A stretch of DNA of 6,204 nt from an uncultured Lachnospiraceae bacterium (GCA_947175305.1 CAMWMO010000113.1:1-6204); one strand, 5' to 3'; shown: positions 1 to 5,838, counted from the stretch's first letter. The notes: a model not told the origin generated them from the sequence alone. Program-made: numbers and translations.

Positions 1-823
1 GTTCATGGCAAAGCCTGTGAATATCCACATCGGCATAGATTGCCTCTGACGCAAAACGCTTGGCCTGGGCCAGCACCGTGCCGTTCTCCGCAATGATATT
101 ATGGCCGCCGAACACCAGATCCTGCGTGGACTCGCCCTCTCCCGCTGAGCAGTATATATAGGCAGTGATCTGTTTGGCGCTGGCAGATTTCACTAACAAC
201 TCCCGGTAGACATCCTTCCCCACTGTCTCGTTGGAAGCGGAAAGATTCACGATCAAGGTAGCGCCCGCAAGCGCATGGATCGTTCCCGGAGACTCCGGCG
301 CCCAGATATCTTCACAGATCTCACAGCCCACCGTCAATCCCCGCACCGCATCCACTTGAAGCAGGATATCGGTTCCGAAGGGCACCTCTTTGTCTTCATA
401 ATAAAAAGGCTCCGGTACAGTGTTTCCCGGTGTGAAATGTCTGGTCTCATAAAATTCCGCGTAAGAAGGAATATACCTCTTTGGAACAAAAGCAAGCACT
501 TCCCCGTCCTGCAAAACAGCCGCTACGTTATAAAGTTTATTGTTTTTGACAAGGGGCAGCCCCACGAAAACCAGCGCATCGCTCCCCTCCGTGGCACCCG
601 CCACCTCCGAGAGCGCCTCCATCGCCTGAGTGAGCAAAAGTTCCTGCAAAAAGAGATCGCCGCAGGTATACCCCGTGAGACACAATTCCGGAAAAACAAT
701 AATCTTTGCTCCCCGCTCTGTGGCCTGCACGATTTCCTTACTTATCTCCGTTGCATTGTAGGCAGGATCGGCCACCTTGATCTTGGGGGTCACCGCCGCC
801 ACTTTTATAAATCCCTGTTTCAT
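1..823 (-). CDS. nadE: Glutamine-dependent NAD+ synthetase, N-terminal glutaminase part (partial, runs off left edge)
   Basis: NadE makes NAD+ from nicotinic acid adenine dinucleotide and ATP in the cytoplasm, using ammonia released from glutamine by its N-terminal nitrilase-type domain. About 274 codons are present, all within that domain; the synthetase half lies outside the window (full-length two-domain NadE is about 640 residues). The nitrilase triad is visible: Glu46 in FPELCLTGY, Lys115 in VPKRYIPSYAEFYE, and the nucleophile Cys170 in GCEICEDIW. Their spacing matches the E-K-C triad of the Mycobacterium tuberculosis enzyme with a constant offset of six residues, as I recall that numbering. 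The start ATG at 823 follows GAAAGGA about 10 bases upstream, and the product begins MKQGFIKVAAVTPKIKVADP, normal for the family. The reading frame is intact to the edge. It lies 597 bases downstream of hslO on the same strand and probably uses the candidate promoter at 910-939. Identification is firm. Confidence 0.95.
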   Translation of the reverse strand, partial: MKQGFIKVAAVTPKIKVADPAYNATEISKEIVQATERGAKIIVFPELCLTGYTCGDLFLQELLLTQAMEALSEVAGATEGSDALVFVGLPLVKNNKLYNVAAVLQDGEVLAFVPKRYIPSYAEFYETRHFTPGNTVPEPFYYEDKEVPFGTDILLQVDAVRGLTVGCEICEDIWAPESPGTIHALAGATLIVNLSASNETVGKDVYRELLVKSASAKQITAYIYCSAGEGESTQDLVFGGHNIIAENGTVLAQAKRFASEAIYADVDIHRLCHE

Positions 824-909
824 ATCTTATGAGTCCTTTCTTATATCTGTCTTTAAACGACCAAAGCCGCTCATTTTTCTTTTCTGTACTTCAAAAATTC
901 ATATTTTCC

Positions 910-939
910 GTTATATATCACTCGCTATTTTAATGTTAA
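910..939 (-). promoter_or_regulatory. Candidate sigma-A promoter of nadE
   Basis: On the minus strand, TTAACA (934-939) serves as a -35 and ATATAA (911-916) as a -10 with a 17-base spacer; TATATA or TATAAC, one base either side, are alternatives. Transcription would start near 903, leaving a leader of about 80 bases before the nadE ATG. The boxes are imperfect and the surroundings are AT-rich, so a chance match is possible. In favour: it is well placed for nadE, and a repeated motif overlaps it. Confidence 0.4.
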
Positions 940-953
940 CACCCGCTATTTTA
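919..953. repeat. Two-copy 14-bp direct repeat, 21-bp period, overlapping the nadE promoter candidate
   Basis: CACTCGCTATTTTA (919-932) and CACCCGCTATTTTA (940-953) differ at one base of 14 and start 21 bp apart, which is two turns of the DNA helix. One copy lies between the candidate -35 and -10 of nadE; the other lies just upstream of the -35. The helical phasing and placement fit paired sites for a dimeric or cooperative regulator. This is inference: I do not recognise the motif as a known NAD-metabolism operator. Confidence 0.45.
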
Positions 954-1120
954 TATTCATTTTTCCTTATAAATACGAGGTTTTCCGATTTTATGCTCAT
1001 TGTTTTGCTATTTGCACAAAAAATCAAAATATCGATTGTGCTTTTACGTTAAATCTTGTTTTATTTTTTGCTTTTCTCGACCGATGGCAAAAATCAAAAG
1101 CTCCTTCCATTTTCTTTCTA

Positions 1121-1138
1121 TAACAGATGTCTCTGTTA
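1121..1138. repeat. Perfect 7-bp inverted repeat with 4-base centre
   Basis: TAACAGA and TCTGTTA flank the centre TGTC, giving a perfect 18-bp dyad in otherwise low-complexity DNA. No T-run follows on either strand, so it is not a rho-independent terminator. The size and symmetry suit an operator, but it sits about 180 bases upstream of the nadE promoter candidate, and an AT-rich dyad of this size can occur by chance. Confidence 0.35.
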
Positions 1139-1420
1139 CTGTCATCCTCTCTTTCGTCAAAACCGGCTCAACACCATTTTCTCAAAACGGGCCTTCTTCT
1201 CTTTTCATAATTCCTGTTATTTTTGTTTTTCTCCGGCTCCGTTTCTTGTTCACTCGTCACATTCCTGCATTCTTTACTTTTCCCTGTTTATCAGTGTTTT
1301 ATCCATGTGTGCATTAAAATCACACTCGATTTTTAATGGTTTTTCTTCTTGTTCAGTCTTTTGTTTCGCATTTTTTATTTCGTCTTTTTCTATCTCGATT
1401 CTCAATTATCAAATCTTGTT

Positions 1421-2326
1421 TTAACCACTCTGTTTTGCCTTGTTCTTCGTCCCTGCTGCTTTCACAAGTGTCTCGATCTCCTCCACCGGGAAAACATAGT
1501 TCTTATTGCAAAAATGACAGTGCAGTTCCACCTCTTTGCCTTCGTCAATCAGCTCCTGCAGATCTTTTTTACCAAGACTTAAGAGCACCTTCTCCACCCG
1601 CGCCCTGCTGCAGTCGCAGTGGAAGGACACCGGCAACCTGTCCGTGACCGTAAGGCCAAACTCTCCCAGCACGATCTCCAAAAGCTCCTCCGGCGTATGT
1701 CCTGCCTCCAGCAGAGCTGTCACAGACTGGATCTGCGAAAGCTTCTGCTCCAGCCGGTCGATCACCTCATCCGACGTAAAGGGCATCAGCTGCAGGATAA
1801 AACCTCCCGCCTGTCTCACGGTATTGTCCCGGTTCATCAGCACGCCCAGCGCCACCACGGAGGGTACCTGCTCAGAAACGGCAAAATAATAGGTCAGGTC
1901 ATCCCCGATCTCGCCGGTCTGCAGGGCGATGGTGGAAGCATAAGGCTCTTTCAGCCCCATATCCTTCATGACACGCAGGACACCTGCACCGATCACACCG
2001 CCCACATCCAGCTTTCCGGCGCTGTTTGGCGGCATCATTGCCTGAGGATTGTCCGCGTAGCCCTTCACATGCCCGGCAGCGTCCGCCGTCACCGTAAGAC
2101 CGTGTACCGGCCCGTCGCCGCTTATCTGGAGCGTCAGGATATCCTGTTCCCCCTTCAACATGCTCCCCATCATCAATGCGCCCGTCATAAGCCGTCCCAG
2201 CGCCGCTGTCACCACCGGGCTGGTATCGTGGGATGCCCTCGCGTACTCTACCAGTTCTCTTGAGGTCACCGCAAAGGCGCGTATCTGCGCGTCCGCTGCG
2301 GTGGCCCGCACCAAATAATCTGTCAT
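1421..2326 (-). CDS. hslO: Hsp33 redox-regulated molecular chaperone
   Basis: Hsp33 is a cytoplasmic holdase. Under reducing conditions its C-terminal cysteines bind zinc and keep it inactive; under oxidative stress with unfolding the cysteines form disulfides, zinc is lost, and the dimer binds unfolding proteins. The 301-residue product has the usual length and layout: an N-terminal substrate-binding core starting MTDYLVRATAADAQIRAF, including the stretch GDGPVHGLTVTADAAGHVKGY (residues 70-90), then a linker, then the zinc-binding tail. All four switch cysteines are present as CxC (Cys237, Cys239) and CxxC (Cys270, Cys273). The start at 2326 is supported by AGAAAGGA about 7 bases upstream. 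That site lies just after the ATPase stop codon 18 bases upstream, so hslO is probably co-transcribed with the ATPase. Codon use is GC-rich, like the methyltransferase and unlike the ATPase. Confidence 0.97.
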   Translation of the reverse strand: MTDYLVRATAADAQIRAFAVTSRELVEYARASHDTSPVVTAALGRLMTGALMMGSMLKGEQDILTLQISGDGPVHGLTVTADAAGHVKGYADNPQAMMPPNSAGKLDVGGVIGAGVLRVMKDMGLKEPYASTIALQTGEIGDDLTYYFAVSEQVPSVVALGVLMNRDNTVRQAGGFILQLMPFTSDEVIDRLEQKLSQIQSVTALLEAGHTPEELLEIVLGEFGLTVTDRLPVSFHCDCSRARVEKVLLSLGKKDLQELIDEGKEVELHCHFCNKNYVFPVEEIETLVKAAGTKNKAKQSG

Positions 2327-2344
2327 TCTGATTCCTTTCTTCTA

Positions 2345-3646
2345 TCAAATGTCAACCGCATCTTCTTCTAATAGAAATTGCTCAATTCCAATATACAAGA
2401 TGCCATTATCATCATGCCATGGCATAATATCGTCTTTCACAACTACTATCTTCTTAAACGAATCCGGTACTTTCAGCAGCGAATTGATTTCCTGTGCCTT
2501 TTTCTCCTCGCTGTCAATAGATAATGCTGATTGAATATAATAACGCTTGCTTTCTTTGTTTGCAACAAAGTCAACCTCCAACTGCGTCCTTATCTTCTTT
2601 CCGTTTCCATTCTGGCAGTTATACTCTACCACGCCCACATCTACATCATATTCTCTCACACGTAGTTCATTAAAAATTACATTTTCCATAATGTGATTTT
2701 CTTCCTGCTGCCTGAAATTCAATCGTGCATTCCGCAGCCCAATATCCGTAAAATAATATTTGAGCGGCGTGTCCATATACTTTTTCCCCTTAATATCATA
2801 TCTGAATACCTTACACATAATAAATGCATCAATAAAGAACTCCAGATATTTGCTGATCGTATTAGCGTTTATAGATATCTGCTTCACACTTTGAAAAGTA
2901 TTAGCCAGCTTTGTCGGATTTGTAAGAGACCCGACTGAGGAAGAAACAATATTCAGTAAATCCTCCAGAATCATCTGCTCATTAAGAATCCGATTATGCT
3001 CCAACACATCCGTGAGATATGTTTTGGCAAACAAATCCTTCAAATACTTGCTCTTTTCCTCATGGGTTTTCTTAGAAAGGATAAGCGGCATACCTCCATA
3101 GGTATAATATTGCCGCCAGGCATATCTCTTTTCACCGTCAAATGCCGCGTAAAATTCGCTATATGTCAACGGATTTACTCTGATCTCATCCCCGCGGTCC
3201 TTAAATTCCGTCAGAATATCCGATGATAACATCCGGGAATTACTACCAGTAACATACAGATCCACGTTTCGTATTTTCATCAATCCCAAAAGAACATCTA
3301 CGAATCCTAACTTTGCAGTCTTATCATCCACGTAGGGATTTTGCATTTCGGACACTTTTTGAATCTCATCAATAAACACATAGTATTTTTGGCTCTTATC
3401 CACAACTTGCGCTCGTATAAAAGCATCCAATTCCATTGGGTTACGATATCTCGCATTCGCAATCTCATCCAGTGCAAGTTCTATAATATTATTATCTGAA
3501 ATACCGATTGAGTTCAAATATTCATGATACAAATTAAAAAGCAAATAGGACTTTCCGCATCTTCTGATCCCGGTAATCACTTTAATCAAACCATTTTCCT
3601 TTTTTGATATCAGTTTTTTCAGATATTTGTCCCGTTTGATAACCAT
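2345..3646 (-). CDS. AAA_14 ATPase with C-terminal DUF4143 domain
   Basis: A 433-residue P-loop ATPase of the large AAA_14/DUF4143 family, common as accessory genes in gut Firmicutes and Bacteroidetes; no biological role is firmly established for it. Visible motifs: Walker A GIRRCGKS (26-33), Walker B YVFIDEIQ (89-96), a sensor-like YVTGSNSRML (131-140), the family's GGMP (184-187), and a winged-helix-like middle region. The C-terminal DUF4143 region contains YYFTDIGLRNA (297-307), ENVIFNEL (321-328) and LEVDFV (356-361) followed by YYIQ (369-372), resembling a PD-(D/E)XK-type arrangement with Glu/Asp/Gln. Start: an in-frame ATG 12 codons upstream (3682) lies inside a palindrome and lacks a ribosome binding site, whereas the ATG at 3646 has AGAGG 5 bases ahead and gives the family-like start MVIKRDKYLKKL. 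The gene is clearly more AT-rich than the methyltransferase and hslO on either side, suggesting separate acquisition. It appears intact. Confidence 0.92.
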   Translation of the reverse strand: MVIKRDKYLKKLISKKENGLIKVITGIRRCGKSYLLFNLYHEYLNSIGISDNNIIELALDEIANARYRNPMELDAFIRAQVVDKSQKYYVFIDEIQKVSEMQNPYVDDKTAKLGFVDVLLGLMKIRNVDLYVTGSNSRMLSSDILTEFKDRGDEIRVNPLTYSEFYAAFDGEKRYAWRQYYTYGGMPLILSKKTHEEKSKYLKDLFAKTYLTDVLEHNRILNEQMILEDLLNIVSSSVGSLTNPTKLANTFQSVKQISINANTISKYLEFFIDAFIMCKVFRYDIKGKKYMDTPLKYYFTDIGLRNARLNFRQQEENHIMENVIFNELRVREYDVDVGVVEYNCQNGNGKKIRTQLEVDFVANKESKRYYIQSALSIDSEEKKAQEINSLLKVPDSFKKIVVVKDDIMPWHDDNGILYIGIEQFLLEEDAVDI

Positions 3647-3667
3647 ACGCACCTCTTGAATGATTTT

Positions 3668-3681
3668 TGCGGATATCCGCA
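3668..3681. promoter_or_regulatory. Perfect 14-bp palindrome in the ATPase leader, probable operator
   Basis: TGCGGATATCCGCA is fully self-complementary and lies between the predicted transcription start and the ribosome binding site of the ATPase gene. A repressor bound here would block transcription just after initiation. As RNA it could instead form only a short 5-bp stem with an ATAT loop, so a DNA operator is the likelier reading. A near-copy with one changed base (TGCAGATATCCGCA) lies at 3745-3758. The regulator is unknown; the ATPase itself may be a candidate, but nothing in the sequence shows this. Confidence 0.55.
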
Positions 3682-3697
3682 TTTTTTGTTCGAGTTA

Positions 3698-3726
3698 AGT
3701 ATATCGTATCCTACCTTTGAAATCAA
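3698..3726 (-). promoter_or_regulatory. Strong candidate sigma-A promoter of the ATPase gene
   Basis: On the minus strand, TTGATT (3721-3726) and TATACT (3698-3703) are separated by exactly 17 bases. Transcription would start near 3691, giving a leader of about 45 bases before the ATG at 3646. The palindrome at 3668-3681 lies 10-24 bases downstream of that start. This lets the ATPase gene, and hslO behind it, be transcribed independently of the methyltransferase. Confidence 0.65.
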
Positions 3727-3785
3727 TATACCTCGAATTATTTTTGCAGATATCCGCACTTTTTGTTTGAGTTAAGTATGCACAT

Positions 3786-4721
3786 TCATCTTTCTGCTTT
3801 CTGATTCGCCGTCGTCTCCGTCCCCTTCCGGGCCACCACATAGATCCGCTCACTCTCCCCGGTCACTTCCCCGTGGATGTCCGCATCGATGGCCTCCACA
3901 AAGGAAAGACCCGCCTGCCCCAGAAAATCCATCATCTGCTCCAGGCGATAGCCCCGCTGATAATGCACCTCCTGAAAGCGCCGGAATCGCTCCGCCAACT
4001 GCCCGCAGGCTGTCTTTTCCGCTGCCGTACTGTCTGCCCCAGACTCACTTCTCCCCTCAGCTACAAAAATGGTCAGATCATACTCATTGATCTCCTCCGC
4101 CTCGTGATAATAGTTTTCCCAGATAAAGCTGCAATCCTCCCGGTTCTCCGCAATGGTAGCATCCCCGATCACCTGGGCGTACTTGTACACCGTATTAAAA
4201 TCAAAAATAAAAAGCCCACGGGGATACAGATAGTCGTTGACCAGCCGGAAGGTTTTTATGATATCCGACTCCTCCAGCAGGTAATTCAGACTGTCGCAGA
4301 CGCTGATCACCGCTCCCACCGTGCCGTATAGCTCAAATTCCCGCATATCCTGCAAAAGATAAAGAATAGGCAGCCCTGATCGCTCCTTCTTCTCTAAAGC
4401 GATCTGCAGCATCTCCTGGGCATTGTCTATGCCGATCATATCATACCCCCTGCGGGCAAAGAGCTCCGTCAGCGTACCAGTGCCGCAGCCCAGATCCAGA
4501 ATGGTATTGCGCTCCTGGGCAAGGTTTTCTGCCACGCTCTCCGAGGCATTATCCGCCGTGCTCACATCGGCAGTTTCTCCCTTTTTATTTGTGACATCTA
4601 TGTTATTTTCAGAAAACCCATGCTTGTCCAGCAGTGCCACCAAATAGTCACACCATTCCTCATAGGGCGTCTCATCCATCAATTCATCGTAAACCTGTGC
4701 AAAATCCGTATATGCTTCCAT
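3786..4721 (-). CDS. YqeM-like class I SAM-dependent methyltransferase
   Basis: A 311-residue cytoplasmic methyltransferase of unknown substrate. The N-terminus, FAQVYDELMDETPYEEW (residues 7-23), is the signature of the YqeM-type family. The Rossmann SAM-binding motifs follow: motif I ILDLGCGTGTL (74-84), the acidic end of strand 2 in GIDNAQEML (97-105, Asp99), QDMREFEL (124-131), and motif IV VISVCDSLNYLLE (138-150). A cap-like region then leads to a C-terminal EAIDADIHGEVTGESERIYVVARK. Two Ser/Ala/Glu/Thr-rich stretches (about 38-71 and 221-243) look like linker insertions and explain why it is longer than the roughly 250 residues usual for relatives. The ATG at 4721 has CAGGA 8 bases upstream. 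It starts 40 bases after the stop of the upstream gene on the same strand, so co-transcription is plausible. No terminator is seen between it and the ATPase gene. Confidence 0.9.
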   Translation of the reverse strand: MEAYTDFAQVYDELMDETPYEEWCDYLVALLDKHGFSENNIDVTNKKGETADVSTADNASESVAENLAQERNTILDLGCGTGTLTELFARRGYDMIGIDNAQEMLQIALEKKERSGLPILYLLQDMREFELYGTVGAVISVCDSLNYLLEESDIIKTFRLVNDYLYPRGLFIFDFNTVYKYAQVIGDATIAENREDCSFIWENYYHEAEEINEYDLTIFVAEGRSESGADSTAAEKTACGQLAERFRRFQEVHYQRGYRLEQMMDFLGQAGLSFVEAIDADIHGEVTGESERIYVVARKGTETTANQKAER

Positions 4722-4761
4722 GATAAAAATCCTGTTTTCTCCTGATTCCAGCCGCTTTACA

Positions 4762-5217
4762 TCATTCCATCCTGCCCGTCAAAAAAGTGTTAAGAATATT
4801 CTGAGGCGCATCATAATAAAAACTGCTGTTATAATCATCAATTTTTTCACTGACAAAAGAATCATAAGCTTCCCACAATGCATCAATGATATTGATATCC
4901 TTCTCCCGAGCAATCCCCAAAATCAACCGCTTATACACTTTGCCGATGTCCCAATGGCTGGGAACAGCATACTTGGCAGCCACGATATTGTCAAAATCTC
5001 CCTCAACAATATTTGCAGCTGCAACAAACTCTTCGCTGACCGTTTCTATATTGTCACTGTGATAAACATCTGCCAGTTCATATATTTTCGCAACATTGGC
5101 TTTCCCCAGAGCCTTCACAACGGTTACTCTTTTATTTTTGGTCTTTCTCGCAATATAATCAATCAAACTGCAAGTATAAAATAAATCGTTCGCCCTCGAA
5201 TCTTCTCGTCCGGTCAT
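4762..5217 (-). CDS. Helical protein of unrecognised family, partner of the DUF3990 gene
   Basis: I cannot name this 151-residue protein's function. It is predicted soluble and helical, with no signal peptide or membrane segment. Residues 11-65 (DLFYTCSLIDYIARKTKN through YELADVYHSDNIETVSEEFV) have a spacing that resembles the small DUF3791 proteins, including the xDVYH/xDVLH position; this is by eye only. The second half carries a conserved-looking block, GDFDNIVAAKYAVPSHWDIG (73-92) followed by KVYKRLI, and ends in an acidic Tyr-rich helix. I recall similar hypothetical proteins next to DUF3990 genes in gut Firmicutes. Start: a GTG at 5259 has no ribosome binding site, whereas the ATG at 5217 has AAGGAAGGA 7 bases ahead. 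It follows the DUF3990 gene by 59 bases on the same strand, so the two are very likely one transcript. A role as antitoxin or regulator is inferred from context. Confidence 0.8.
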   Translation of the reverse strand: MTGREDSRANDLFYTCSLIDYIARKTKNKRVTVVKALGKANVAKIYELADVYHSDNIETVSEEFVAAANIVEGDFDNIVAAKYAVPSHWDIGKVYKRLILGIAREKDINIIDALWEAYDSFVSEKIDDYNSSFYYDAPQNILNTFLTGRME

Positions 5218-5276
5218 CCTGCTGTCCTTCCTTTCTCTGCCACATAACCCCTGCCTCACGACAAATCTGTAATATT

Positions 5277-5741
5277 TTAATCTTTCACTGCTTCACTGGA
5301 TACATATTCCAGACATTGCAGGGCTTTCGAAGTACAGAAATTGATCTGGTGCGTCGGATACTTAAACTTCGCCATTACCCAAAACTGCTCCCTTGTCAAA
5401 ATACCGTCAATGTAATCAGCAATAAAATTATATATCTGATCGTTTGCCATGGCGCCTATCACAATATCATAATCGTGGGGTTTCCCATGTCGGCAAGCAA
5501 TAATGAAATCCAGCCATTCCTCCGTCATTTCCCTATATTCCAATATTTTAAGAGATGTATCCATTCGTACTGTATAGGTATTCAGCACAGGTGTTTGATA
5601 CCGCCTCGCCCAACGCTGCGCCTGTTCACGAATCACCGTACAGTAAAAACCCGGACCAAAATCTTTCGTATTCCTGCCTATCTTGATATCGGGATGTTCT
5701 ATAACAGTATAACTGCCATGGTAAACTGTCATTTTACCCAT
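5277..5741 (-). CDS. DUF3990 domain protein, putative ADP-ribosyltransferase-fold enzyme
   Basis: A 154-residue protein that is almost entirely a DUF3990 domain. Recognisable blocks: VYHGS (6-10), PDIKIGRNTKDFGPGFYCT (17-35), EQAQRWARR (39-47), YDIVIGAMANDQIYNFIADY (91-110), and HQINFCTSKALQCLEY (131-146). As I recall, DUF3990 belongs to the ADP-ribosyltransferase superfamily. On that model His8 in YHGS, Tyr33 in GFY and Gln132 in HQINF would correspond to the H-Y-[EDQ] positions; these assignments are inference and catalysis is unproven. No export signal is seen, so it should act in the cytoplasm. Start: the frame stays open upstream to a TTG at 5825 without a ribosome binding site; the ATG at 5741 has GAAAGGA 11 bases ahead and places YHGS right at the N-terminus, as in the family. 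The second gene follows after 59 bases. Toxin-antitoxin-like function is plausible but not shown. Confidence 0.87.
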   Translation of the reverse strand: MGKMTVYHGSYTVIEHPDIKIGRNTKDFGPGFYCTVIREQAQRWARRYQTPVLNTYTVRMDTSLKILEYREMTEEWLDFIIACRHGKPHDYDIVIGAMANDQIYNFIADYIDGILTREQFWVMAKFKYPTHQINFCTSKALQCLEYVSSEAVKD

Positions 5742-5776
5742 GCGACGTCTCTTCCTTTCTTCTACAGTTTCCCAAA

Positions 5777-5803
5777 TTGAAACGCTTTTCTTTACTGTAT
5801 AAC
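5777..5803 (+). promoter_or_regulatory. Candidate promoter for the divergent lipoprotein gene
   Basis: TTGAAA (5777-5782) and TATAAC (5798-5803) face right with a 15-base spacer, shorter than ideal. Start near 5810 would give a leader of 30-40 bases. Its -10 overlaps the -10 of the leftward candidate, so both could not be occupied at once. Confidence 0.35.
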
Positions 5804-5822
5804 AATAAACGGCCTTTCGCAA
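5796..5822 (-). promoter_or_regulatory. Candidate promoter for the DUF3990 gene
   Basis: On the minus strand an extended -10, TGTTATACA (TATACA at 5796-5801 preceded by TGT), has a weak -35, TTGCGA, at 5817-5822; the spacer of 15 bases is short. Start near 5789 would give a leader of about 48 bases. The extended -10 may compensate for the poor -35. It overlaps the plus-strand candidate for the divergent lipoprotein gene. Confidence 0.35.
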
Positions 5823-5838
5823 CACCCAAAAATCTGCT

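Larger units (their letters stand above)
824..1420. other. Long intergenic region between hslO and nadE without a credible gene
   Basis: This stretch of about 600 bases is AT-rich and strongly skewed: the plus strand is dominated by T and C, the minus strand by A and G. Plus-strand open frames here give Phe/Leu/Ser/Cys-rich products with no ribosome binding sites, as expected from a pyrimidine-rich strand, and I do not call them genes. I saw no GC-rich hairpin with a T-run after hslO on the minus strand, so hslO termination is unexplained and read-through into nadE is possible. Identifiable items are the nadE promoter candidate with its 21-bp repeat (910-953), a perfect inverted repeat (1121-1138) and the nadE ribosome binding site next to 823. 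Confidence 0.7.
3660..3779. repeat. Tandem duplication of the ATPase 5' regulatory region (copies 3660-3702 and 3737-3779)
   Basis: Bases 3660-3702 and 3737-3779 align without gaps at a 77-bp offset with four mismatches in 43 positions. Each copy carries the palindrome, the flanking A/T runs and the ACTTAACTC tract next to the -10. Allowing small gaps, similarity continues toward the gene through the ribosome binding site (AGAGGT against CGAGGT) into what would be the first codons, with the ATG replaced by ATT in the upstream copy. The upstream copy keeps a -10-like CATACT but has no recognisable -35, because it abuts the methyltransferase 3' end; it is probably not an active promoter. The alignment core is directly visible; the extension is weaker. 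Confidence 0.8.

Noticed and set aside
1044..1145. 33-codon minus-strand frame starting MTVTETSVIERKWKELL
   Set aside because: The purine run GAGAGG directly abuts the ATG with no spacing, the peptide is unknown, and the frame is bounded by stops in compositionally skewed DNA; not enough for a gene call.
1312..1338. Imperfect inverted repeat CATTAAAATC / GATTTTTAATG as a terminator after hslO
   Set aside because: The stem is almost all A/T with a bulge, is not followed by a T-run on the minus strand, and lies over 80 bases past the stop codon.
777..1424. Several overlapping plus-strand open frames giving Phe/Leu/Ser/Cys-rich products
   Set aside because: They arise from T/C-rich low-complexity DNA, lack ribosome binding sites, overlap each other in different frames, and show no recognisable domains.
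1619..2263. Long plus-strand open frame opposite hslO
   Set aside because: It is the antisense shadow of a firmly identified Hsp33 gene; no start signal and no recognisable domain.
3647..3682. Upstream ATG at 3682 as the ATPase start, adding 12 residues
   Set aside because: It lies inside the palindrome with no ribosome binding site, while 3646 has AGAGG 5 bases ahead and a family-like N-terminus.
2326..3807. TTCTGATTC at 2326-2334 and 3799-3807 as a 9-bp target duplication flanking the ATPase cassette
   Set aside because: One copy covers the hslO start and RBS spacer, the other is inside the methyltransferase coding end. They do not sit at the ends of the AT-rich segment, and no terminal inverted repeats or transposase accompany them, so chance is likelier.
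5218..5259. GTG at 5259 as the start of the DUF3990 partner
   Set aside because: No ribosome binding site precedes it; the ATG at 5217 has AAGGAAGGA at good spacing, and the extra residues encode that very site.
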